A stretch of DNA of 64,000 bases, from the NCBI GenBank assembly GCA_022605955.1, contig JAKCOZ010000008.1, positions 25,111,083 through 25,175,082 of the forward strand. Direction: 5' to 3'. Positions 51,334 to 64,000 of the stretch are shown piece after piece. The notes beneath the pieces were generated by a model. That model made no database searches. It was not told the DNA's origin and was given only the letters and a program-made list of their open reading frames with translations. Within the stretch, counting starts at the first letter, position 1. Every line of letters begins with the position of its first letter. Source of the DNA: Rallus limicola (lineage: Eukaryota > Chordata > Aves > Gruiformes > Rallidae). A program made the position numbers and the translations under genes.

Positions 51334-52220
51334 AATCACAGAATCACAGAATCTTAGGGGTTGGAAGGGACCTCAAGAGATCATCGGGTCCAACCCCCCT
51401 GCCAAAGCAGCTCCCTATCTCATATTACATAGATAGGCATCCAGATGAGACTTGAATCTTTCCAGAGAAGGAGACTCCACCACCTCCCTGGGCAGCCTGT
51501 CCCAGGGCTCTGTCACCCTCACTGTGAAAAAGTTCATCCGCATGTTGGTGCGGAACTTCCTATGCTCCAGCTTGCAGCCATTGCCCCTTGTCCTGTCCCC
51601 ACAGACACTGAAAACGGGCTGGCCAATTCCCCCTGCATCCCAAGTCTAAGATATTTATAGACACTGATTAGGTCCCCCCTAAGTCATCTTTTCTCCAGGC
51701 TGAACAGACCCAGCTCACTCAGCCTTTCCTCACAGGGGAGATGTTCCAGGCCCGTAATCATCTTTGTTGCCCTTCTCTGGACTCTCTCCAGAAGGTCCCT
51801 GTCTTTTTTATACCAGGGAGCCCAGAACTGGACACAGTACTCCAGGTGGGGCCTGACCAACGCAGAGTAGAGGGGGAGGATCACTTCCTTCGACCTGCTG
51901 GACACACTCTTCCTGATGCACCCCAGAATCCCATTGGCTCTCTTAGCCCCCAGGGCACACTGCTGGCTCATGGCCAACCTGTCATCAACCAGGACCCCCA
52001 GGTCCTTCTCCACAGAGCTCTTTTCCAGCAGGTCATCCCCCAGCCTGTACTGATACAGTCAGTTGTTCCTCCCCAGGTGCAAGACTTTACACTTGCTTTT
52101 GTTGAACTTCATTAGGTTTCTCCCTGCCCAGCTCTCCAGCCTGTCCAGGTCTTGCTGGATGGCAGCACAGTGTTCCTGCGTGTCAGCCACTCCTCCCAGC
52201 TTTGTATCATCGGCAAATAA
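51334..52220 (-). mobile_element. CR1 LINE, 5'-truncated, antisense, with ORF2 remnant
   Basis: The + strand begins with the inverted CR1 3' end: two copies of the octamer-type repeat ATCACAGA, then GGGTTGGAAGGGACCTCAAG and GGTCCAACCCCCCTGCC. On the minus strand it encodes the last third of ORF2. This runs from the FADDTKLGG box of the reverse transcriptase (about 52195-52220) through [14 protein letters not shown] and [10 protein letters not shown] to the C-terminal [10 protein letters not shown] and RATKMI regions. Everything upstream of the FADD box is missing. At least two in-frame stops break the remnant, near 52059 and near 51681, the latter where an arginine codon is usual. It is therefore dead. 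The clear match suggests a fairly young insertion. Confidence 0.97.
51681..52220 (-). pseudogene. Broken CR1 ORF2 (reverse transcriptase tail)
   Basis: Remnant of the CR1 polymerase reading frame, minus strand. The surviving part starts at the FADD catalytic box and covers the thumb-like and C-terminal regions. The frame continues through the stop at about 52059-52061 without a shift, since the two open pieces (ending at 52059 and starting at 52013) are in the same frame. It meets another stop right after the LFSLEKR motif, and the downstream reading LRGDLISVYKYL is again CR1-like. The open frame seen upstream of 52220 on this strand is intron sequence, not CR1. The N-terminal endonuclease domain is absent. 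Confidence 0.9.
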
Positions 52221-52414
52221 ATGCTTTAGATAAAATCGGTACTTGTCTTTATGAGACTGTCTTCCATTACCAAAATATTTAATAATTTTAGTTATGCATA
52301 AGACATTGCCACCCCCTTTGTTCATAAGTCCTTTTAATTGGCTCTGGTATAATTCTGTGAACAGTAAACCAGACTTCCTGTAGAATAATGTAATAGTAAA
52401 GGTGTAGGCACTAG

Positions 52415-52520
52415 GGGATGGTTTTTTGTGTGGTGTTGGGTTGTTTATGTGGGTGTGGGGTTTGCATTTCTTTTGTGTGCAGCTTTTTGTTTGGGTTTGT
52501 TGTTTTGGTTGTGTTTTTCT
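52415..52520. repeat. G/T-rich low-complexity patch
   Basis: About 100 bases of GGTTTTTTGTGTGG, GTGGGTGTGGGG and GTTTGGGTTTGTTG words, the longest G/T patch of the window. It lies about 200 bases beyond the 5' truncation point of the CR1 copy. Confidence 0.8.
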
Positions 52521-55496
52521 TCCAGTTGGATTTCTCTCCATAGACCCTTCTTTAGTGACATGTCAGAAAAGAAAAGGAAAGAAAATTTGCTTGCCTGGCC
52601 ATGCCTCATATTTTTCAAGCCACCTTTTCTGATTTGGTTGTATAGCATTTATAAAAATGTGCACTATGCCATGAACCTTTCTTTGTCACAATACAATTAC
52701 TTTAATTATAAATGAGTTAACATAGTCTCTTGAGATCACAAAAGCCTATTATAGCAGCATGCTCGTATTGATGTGCTGTAGTTAAGACTATGTCAGCATT
52801 TTCTTTACAACTGTTTTCCAAGCTATGTAACTCAGGTGGTTTAAAAAAAAAAAATTATTCTAGGCTGAAATTTGACAAACAGAGCCTTAGGAGGATAGTT
52901 AATTTGGCATTGGCAGCCCTGAATAAGAGATGGGAAATTGCCAGTGCCATAAATGACACAATAGTAAAATGGCTGCTTTAACACGAAGACAATTATTGCA
53001 AAGGTAAAAGTTGTATAATTTTTACATGTTTCTTTGTCAACTTTCATGTAGGATAGAGAATCTGAAGGATTCAATTGCCTTGTAAAAGTCAATGTGTTTA
53101 AGTGGAGCCAAATTCATTCAGAATAGGGTTTTTTCTGCCAGAAGGGAAAATGGATGTCTACCTGCTGCCTGGAAAAATGTCACTGTGTCAAGAAGAAAGT
53201 TGGCTTTCCGTGGGAATTTGTAGGTGGTCTGAGTTGTGTCCTTGGCTTTGCAGGCTGCCTGTTTGTCTTGAGAAAAGCACTCATTCCCAGCCTGAAATGT
53301 GGACAGTAGCTCCATGTTGCAGGCATGCTATAAAGGCTGTAGCATGTGCCCTGTATTTCAAGATCAATAGGTTAAAAAACTGGGATGAAGTTGCGTGCTA
53401 TTAACATGAGTCATTATTGTGACTGTAATACAGTTCTGTACTGGAGTATTGCTGTTTTGGATGTGGCTTTTAAAGGCCTCCATGAAGAAAAAGTGATGTT
53501 CCATGGTCTACATTATATGCATGTTAATATGTCCTTATTTACAAGTGCTTTTGGGAATCCCTCAAAGAGTTTCTTGACAAACAGGTTACTTGTTTAGACA
53601 GTTGACTTGAAATTTTAATGACCCTTGGCAGAACAATACTGATATCTATGTAAAAACACTAGAGTGACTTAAATTGCTTGTCCCTTTTGTTTAATCAAGC
53701 TTGAGACTATTGTATAAATTTAACTCATAACATGAGAAAGTACAGAAGAGCATCGTCTATTTCTGTTAATGACAAGTTACAATTTATGGGGGCACGCTGG
53801 CCATGACTAACTTGGTTTGGTATTTCAGTTGTAAAGTTATCTTCTAATAAGGTAATGCTGCTTTTAGCATAGTGCTGCTGCAAAGCAAAATTTTTCTGGA
53901 GGTAGTTAAAACATTGTATTAGCTTACAAAATGTTAGGTTATACAGGATTGATAAAACTAATGGAAATAATTTTCCCCCTTTCTTTTGCACTTTGATATA
54001 ATTAAAAAAGGAAATTAAAATTTTATAGTGCATTAACTAATAATGCTAAAATTGAGGCTTTGGAAAAAAGTAACGGAGGAATGAATTTATGCTGCTGCAG
54101 TATATATATAACTTAAGCCACTCATTCAGGGGTACAGACAATGAGTTTCAGACACTTGGGCATTCCATTGTTGTATGGATGCATCATCTAAACACAACAG
54201 GATTAATGAAAATCATAGCCACTGACTTGTTTTGTAACTTCTTTTATCTCTATTCTTACTTTGGTCTGCATCTTAACGTGATCATATTTCATTAGTTCTC
54301 TGTGTTTAGACTTTGATTGCCACTAGTTGGATGTCTGTCATCAATAGGGCAGTGGCCCCTCACCACCCCTCTCCCTTTGGATCCTTCAGTGAATGATAAC
54401 ACAAGTTGCAAAAGAATCTTTGTGATAGGTTGAATCATTTTTTTCTGTGTTTTGAAGAAGTAATATTCAGTAGGAACCAAATTTTCTCTTAATGTACGTT
54501 GATATGACATAAATACAGAATTTCAAATCTTATTATACAGTAAATCTAAAATCATATGCATGGTGAATACAACGTCATTTGAAATAGTTAATGGCGTGCT
54601 GTGAATCTGTAGAATGGACTTAAATATGAGGAGCAGTCATGAATCTGAGAATATATACAGGGCTTCTGTTTTGGTATTGGAGCGCTGGCATGTTGGAAAT
54701 TACACATTAATATTTTATGGAGTATAACCAATATAAAATGGTCTCTAAAGGTCATCTGTCTTTGCTGATGCAGTATGGAAATTTAGTGGGTAAAACTTGA
54801 TTATAAAAGGTCTTCGCAAACATGAAGTTGTCAGGTTTTTTTTTTAATGTTATACTGGTATCATTGGGTATATCTATGTTGAGTTGTAGTCTCAAATACA
54901 GGGATGCTCCCAGCAGACCTAGCCACACTGCACTTTTGGATCACCCACACTTGCCCACTGAAGTCATTATCAAGAAGTTTCGGTGCTGCACCTCTGTTTT
55001 CAATTCGTACATAACCTGGTAACAAACAAGCTATGTTTTAGACCCTCTTCAAACATAGAAATAGTCGTTATTTTTTAATCCTGTGCTGATGCCTGTTTAG
55101 TTTATTATAGTTGAGTTAGACAATTACTTTTTTATCTGTTTGTGCTTTGCTTTGGGACAATATAGTATGACTTAAAGGCAGACAAATATTGCGTAAGATG
55201 CATTCAAGTTGTTGGAGGACATGTAGGTGTTTTGCTTTGTTTCTCCAAGTATGACCTACAGGACTTAATGCTTTCTAAAGTTGTAGCAAATAGTATCCAC
55301 TGAGTTTTCGTGGTGTTTCTTGCAATCTCCTCCTTGTTCAAGGGAGCTGCAAATCCTTCCTCTAGTTGAAGCACTTCATATAATGGTCTGCTTTATCTTA
55401 TCTCATACACAGTAGGGATTAATATTTAGTTGCAATAAATTAATACCAGCAGAAGAAAGGATAGTTTTAACTTTTTTTTTTTAATTTCCATTTTAG

Positions 55497-55622
55497 GATG
55501 CTGGGACTCTTCATCCGTGGTATTGAAGAAAATAGCAGATCTAGACGTGATGGACTTTTCCATGAAAATGAATGCATTGTGAAGATTAACCATGTGGATC
55601 TCGCAGATAAAACCTTTGCACA
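55497..55622 (+). CDS. PARD3B: PARD3B exon: middle of PDZ1
   Basis: This 126-base exon opens after the acceptor CCATTTTAG, preceded by a T-rich tract, and closes at the donor CA|GTAAGT. Its first base finishes the arginine codon of the previous exon and its last two bases begin a glutamine codon (phases 2 and 2). The translation reads MLGLFIRGIEENSRSRRDGL, then FHENECIVKINHVDL and ADKTFA(Q). It forms the central strands and first helix of PDZ1. The FHENECIVKIN block is a strong Par3B signature. As with the preceding exon, equal phases mean skipping would not shift the frame. The acceptor's upstream T run is unusually long and close. Confidence 0.97.
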
Positions 55623-58600
55623 GTAAGTGCTGGTTTACTGATACTTTTAACCACCCAGCATTCTATACAATGCCATGTTTATTAAGCGATTCACGCAAAG
55701 TGATTAATGTTTATTTCTACTGAAGGGCCTGTAAAATTGATACCTGGCAGAAATGTTGTAATTTTCTATTGAAATGGGAGCTCATCAATACTTATATCTA
55801 AAGGGCAGATGTAAGGAGGATGGGGCCAGATGCTTTTTTCAGTGGTGCCCAGCAACAGGGCAAGGGGCAGTGGGCACAAACTGGGTCATGGGAAGTTCCA
55901 TCGGCATATGAGGAAAAATTTCTTCATTTTGAGGGGGACAGGGAACAGGTTGCCCAGAGATTGTGGATTGTCCATCTCTGGAGATACTTGAAATCTACCT
56001 GGATGTGATCCTGTGCAATGTTGAAACAAGTTTTTTGATGTTCTTTTGCAAATTAATTAAGACTAATTTTTTTTTGGTGCTGCGGGTTTGTAAGCATTTG
56101 ACTTTTTAAAATACTAGTATTGTCAAACTATGACTAGTTGAGCTAAATGGTCTCACCTCTTATGACTCATTAAAAATCTGTTGACATTTATTGTCTATTT
56201 CAAATTACTTCAAGTAACAGGTTTCTTTGGCTGTGAATTAATATGACATATTTGCACAAAAGAATAGCCTCTCAAATTTCACAGATACTTGCTGTAGTAA
56301 TTAAATAGTAATTTGTTTTTACTTTTAATCCATATGTTTAGACAGCTGAGTGATTGTTTATAATATAACAAAAACCTATTGAATTCTCAAAAGACTTGAG
56401 GCTTAACTTTCTAAACAGTAAGACAAATGTTCAAGGTTTCTGGACTAAAATCAGATAAGTAATTTCACTGTTAGGGATAAATATTTACATAATACATTTT
56501 CATAAAACCAGCATAGTTCTGTAGTAGGTATTAACTTGTTTCTGAGATTGTGCTTGCTGCCTTCTGATAGGTTTTTGATTTACTACTTTCTGAATATTTG
56601 GTAGCAAATGTAATCTGATGTGATACAGTACATGCCATTCCCCTTTGCCTGTGGAAAGTTCCTACATAAGCTGTCAGTGTTAGCAGAATCTCAAGTGTTC
56701 ATATCACATTAAAATATTGGTTGCTTACCCCACACAGGTTTGTAATGAAGAGATACCCTTTCTGAACAAGACTTTGTTTGAATCAAACTCTGGCTTTTCA
56801 AAATTCTGTACAAATTTGTTGCCATGTTCAGAATATAACTAGATCTCTGAAGGCTTTTTAAGCCTGAGATGTATGTGGAATGGAGGTCTTGGAATATTTT
56901 TCTGTAAGGTTACTAGGTTTTGGGTCGGTCAGAAATATTGCAGTAAATTTTCAAGTTCTCCATCAGGCTTCCCTTCAAAATGAGGAATGCAGGACACTTG
57001 GCTTTCAAGTGTGCGTACGGTTTTGGTAGTTGAAAGGGATACAAAGACAGTTGTTTCTTTAGAGAGACTCATCTTGTTAGACGATCTCTGTCATTTCAAG
57101 AGTGAGAGAGAAGTGGCTTAAAAGTAGTTTAGAGCAGGGCCTAATTTAGTTGATCTAATTCACTTTATGTTACAATAACATGGCTGCAGTGGCATTGAAT
57201 ACAAGGAAAAAAAATCTGTGCAACATCTACCTGGGGACTGGGGGTAGTATCTTGGTCAAATTCAATCCTGGTCCAATGTCCTATTATGTTGTTCTCAAGA
57301 ATTGCATTCCAGAATAGCCTGCTGCATCGTCTCTCTACTCTGGCTGTTGAGTATGGCAAAAGAAAACAGCTTTCTGGGTTGAAACTAATCGCAGTGAATA
57401 TGCCTTTTAGTTTTCATCTGGTGTGACATCACTTTCCTGACCTGACAGAATTAAAATTACAGAAATGCAGTAATTGTAATGGACACGACAGTGTGTTGTC
57501 CCAATGACTATTGACCCAAAAATAATCATCACATTCTCCCGTGAGAGGAAAATCTGCTTGCTAGTTTCAAATTGGCATTTCTTCATAACCCTTGTAAAAG
57601 CTGTTTTAACACTTAGCAGAGATAGTTCCATACTGTCTCTTTCCATTTTCAGCAGACGCTTTCTCTGTTGCTCCTGATGATGGCTGCTTCTGCAGCTGTA
57701 ATGGCAGCAGCCTACTTTCTGTATTCCCATGTTTATAATAGTCATATATTGAGACTGCTGGTCTGCTTTTTCAGTTGCTGTTAATCTCTTCAATTAGTGA
57801 CTGTTGCATTGCAGTTTCTAGCGCCTCTTTTAATTGACTCCCTTATTTCTTTAAAGTATGTGTTTGGGGTCTCAAGAAATGCAAATTTCTCCGCCCATTA
57901 TTTTTCCTCTTTGAAGTACAGCCAGTTATTTTGCCCCTGAAGACTGCATTTAGGCTTTCCCATAGGATAGTTGCGTTATTTCCACTTTCTTTGGGTTTGT
58001 TTGGAGGAGATCTTAGATTTTCTCTTTCATGTATTTAAAATATTCATCTCCTGAAACTGATTTATTAAATTACTTTGTAACATATGGCCAAGTGGCTACT
58101 TGCAAGGATGAAGACCTGTGAAAGAAATCTACGTTACATCCTTGTGCTGAGAGCATGCCATGGTTTCTACAATCTGGGTAAGGTCTCCCTGTGAAAACCT
58201 ACACAGGCTGTAGATGAGCAGGTAACCTACAACCCTGCAGGCATGCTGAGACAGCGTCCTTACAGTGCTGAAACCTAACCCTTGAGGGTGGTGGTGGCCG
58301 AATACCTTCCCGCATCGGCCTTGCTACCTTTCTTGTCCAAGTTTGAGGCAGTGTTTCCTGTTAGTTATTTTGACTCCTAGTGTGGGTACACTCAGTGTAG
58401 CCAGGATGTCTCTTTCCCTCAGCCCTAAACATTGGGACTGCCCCAACTTCAGCATTTTCATACTGCAAAAATCCCTCTCAAAACAGTCCTTCCCTTCCAC
58501 TGCCTACAGCTGCAAGGTGGAGGGGCTGTACTGCAATGTTGACATCAGAGGGTGTATATTCAAGATGATGATGTTTGCAGTGGCTTCCTTTCTGTATCAC

Positions 58601-59940
58601 TGTAAAAACCTGTTTACTTCAGACGTACTTTCAGAGTTGTCTCCTGTTGTATAACTGAGTGTAAATCCAACATCAAGACTTCAGTGAAATACTGACTTTG
58701 CCTGCTGGACAAACATGCTATGGGAATGTAGGAGATACATAAATTGTTCTCAGAAGGACCCTGTGATTTATTTAAAAATGAATGTAACCAGTACTCTCCC
58801 TCTTGACCTGACTCAGCTAAGCATAAGTTCTTGACTTTTTTTTTATTTTCAAAATGTGCTTCAGCTACTACTTTTGTTTGTATTTGAGTTATCTTCTGCA
58901 GTACAGGAGAAAATCAGTTGACCTTATCAGGAGAAAAAAGCATAGAGAGAGAGAAGTCACCGTCATTCTGTTAGAATCCCAAGGTTCATAAAATACCTTG
59001 ATTGACCAAATCTATGGGTTTTTAAAAAAAACAGGGAAGTCTGTATGAATAGTTGCTTTGGCCAGCTCTTCTGAATTGCCTGCAGTGCTTGGAGATCTGA
59101 ACATTGTCATGTTAACTGGTTCAAGGAGAGCAGTTTTACTCAGTGTCTTAACACAGCTTCTGGTGTTGCATTTTAGCACATCTTTAAAGATGCTGATTAA
59201 GTAGCGTCCAGATATCCACCTTAGCAAGAGGGTATTGCTTGAGAGATGTCTCATATCTACCTATTAATTTATCTATTTAGTAGAAGCACAAAAAATAGTT
59301 GCACCTTTTGTGGTGACCAGGTTTATTTTCCCTGATGTCTGAATATCCTGTACCATCATTCTTGTCTGTTGCACTATTTGCAGCCGCAGTATTTCTGCTG
59401 AAGATGTCCATATATCCCATACTCTCATCCTTTTTCATCCATATGGGATCAGCCAGCAGTTGCATTAGGGCTGATGAAGGAATCTGAGGGGCTGCTAGTC
59501 TGTACTCCAAAAAAAAAAGTCTTGAGCTTGCTCATAGTAGATGTATCCAGCACCTGGTCATAAGCACTCAGCGTGTCTGTGCCAACAAGCAAATATGTAA
59601 CAGATGAACACTTGGGGAAAAAAAAGCAAGCTATAGCTTCAGAAGTCTTTTCATAAGCTTTTGCCATCAGAACTTCCCCTCCTCATATGCCATTTTATTC
59701 TGGATGATAGGCAGCCTAGGAATCCTGACAGATGTGGTGTTGCTCCTTGAAATGTAATAGTTCAGAAGTCTTATTTCATGTGTACTTTTTAGAAAGGGGA
59801 GACCCTGTGGATGTGAAAGTAAGGTTATTTACCCATGTTTAAGGTACCTTTTTTTTTTTTTGGTCATATTGTCTGTAAACAACTTCAAACTTTGCCCAAA
59901 TTCTCTGTTTTATGTGACTTTTCATACCTTTCTTTTAAAG
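55623..59940 (+). other. PARD3B intron of 4.3 kb, rich in unexplained open frames
   Basis: The intron runs from donor GTAAGT to acceptor CTTTTAAAG. It holds a sense CR1 fragment (55801-56020). It also has minus-strand open frames at 57165-57359, 57407-57793, 59012-59254, 59277-59510 and 59449-59667, and a + strand frame at 58343-58654. None of these shows a domain I recognise. The sequence around 57400-57830 and 59000-59680 is less low-complexity than typical intron here. That could mean conserved noncoding DNA or old coding sequence. Confidence 0.8.
55801..56020 (+). mobile_element. CR1 LINE fragment, sense, truncated at both ends
   Basis: GGATGGGGCCAGATGCTTTT, CAGTGGTGCCCAGCAACAGG, GGCACAAACTGGGTCATGGG, TTGCCCAGAGATTGTGG and TCTGGAGATACTTGAAAT follow the consensus of the last part of CR1 ORF2 in sense orientation. 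The expected end (TTGGACTAGATGATCT-like) does not follow directly after GATCCTGTGCAATG. A weakly similar GACTAGTTGAGCTAAATGG at about 56131-56150 could be its displaced 3' end. The reading frame is decayed. It begins about 180 bases after the upstream exon. Confidence 0.92.
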
Positions 59941-60296
59941 GGCTCAGGACATTTTCCGTCAGGCAATGAAATTTCAAAGTGTCCTCTTGGAAGTCCTTCC
60001 TCCATATAATCGAGAACAATATGAGAAGTCTGCTATTGCTCCACTTTTCCTGGATAGTGAAGAAGGAGTTGCAAAAACCAAGATTCCACCTCCTGTTCAT
60101 CCAAAGCCTGCTCTGAAAACAATTAATCTTTCTGGAGCAAGCAGCTTGGAGGCAGGTGTACAGGCAACACTACAACAAGCTAAGAGCCCCAACCTCCCAC
60201 GGTTGGTTAGAAAGCCATCATCTCCCTCACTGTCCCCCCTTATGGGTTTTGGCAATAAAAAAAATGCAAAGAAAATAAAGATAGAACTGAAAAAAG
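59941..60296 (+). CDS. PARD3B: PARD3B exon: end of PDZ1, linker, start of PDZ2
   Basis: This 356-base exon is the largest in the window. It opens after the acceptor TTCTTTTAAAG and closes at the strong donor AAG|GTAAGT. It starts by completing a glutamine codon and ends with one base of a glycine codon. The first part, AQDIFRQAMKFQSVLLEVLP, gives the second helix and last strand of PDZ1. Then comes PYNREQYEKSAIAPLF, a proline/lysine linker (KIPPPVHPKPALKT), an alanine/serine-rich stretch, and the conserved KPSSPSLSPLMGFG. The end, NAKKIKIELKK(G), is the first strand of PDZ2. The linker is the most diverged part. The PSSPSLSP run offers several proline-directed serine sites, which is inference. 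Confidence 0.97.

Positions 60297-64000
<3,704 letters not shown>

Larger units (their letters stand above)
51248..55496 (+). other. PARD3B intron of 4.2 kb
   Basis: The intron runs from donor GTAAGT to acceptor CCATTTTAG. It holds the antisense CR1 piece at about 51334-52220 and a G/T-rich patch at 52415-52520. The remaining 3 kb is AT-rich, with short open frames of no recognisable content, for example 53102-53404 (+) and 53725-54033 (-). Confidence 0.85.

Noticed and set aside
51741..52115. A 124-codon + frame
   Set aside because: It is the opposite strand of the CR1 ORF2 remnant and has no independent support.
52059..52541. A 160-codon minus frame taken as one protein
   Set aside because: Only its last third is CR1 ORF2. 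The rest is intron read upstream of the CR1 truncation point near 52220, including the G/T-rich patch.

Overview
This window is vertebrate nuclear DNA, almost certainly from a bird. It is AT-rich and intron-dominated, and it carries three CR1 LINE fragments of the avian type, one near-complete LTR of a kind common in bird genomes, and a second LTR fragment. There are no operons, long intact genes, rRNA, tRNA or CRISPR arrays. I cannot name the species. The LTR family and the CR1 types would suit a neoavian bird, but that is inference.

The only gene I can support is the 5'-middle part of PARD3B (partitioning defective 3 homolog B, Par3L), on the + strand. Seven coding exons are visible, at 13516-13622, 42044-42135, 51161-51247, 55497-55622, 59941-60296, 61911-62050 and 62681-62809. 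Their reading phases join without a break. Together they encode the end of the N-terminal linker with an RRSSDP motif, a variable linker, PDZ1 (three exons), the PDZ1-PDZ2 linker and PDZ2 (two to three exons). The start codon and N-terminal oligomerisation domain lie upstream of base 1. PDZ3 and the long C-terminal region lie downstream of base 64000. The product is a scaffold of cell polarity and tight junctions.

Layout: 1-13515 is upstream intron. 13623-42043 is a 28.4 kb intron holding an LTR (about 17329-17907), a CR1 3' end (about 19221-19562), a diverged direct repeat pair (27826-27932 and 28205-28306), a GC-rich patch (about 25148-25460) and a possible LTR-like block (about 38301-38535). 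42136-51160 is a 9 kb intron with an LTR fragment (about 43053-43145) and the longest open frame of the window (48966-49547, minus). 51248-55496 is an intron with an antisense CR1 piece of about 0.9 kb that starts only 86 bases after a PDZ1 exon. 55623-59940 is an intron with a sense CR1 fragment and several unexplained minus-strand open frames. The remaining introns are short and plain.

I did not find a convincing new biological system. The points most worth checking are the weak splice donor after the main PDZ2 exon with a better-looking site 4 bases away, the frame-neutral PDZ exons, the unexplained long open frames at 48966-49547 and 14263-14706, the cluster of minus-strand open frames at 57165-59667, and the unclassified direct repeat near 28 kb.
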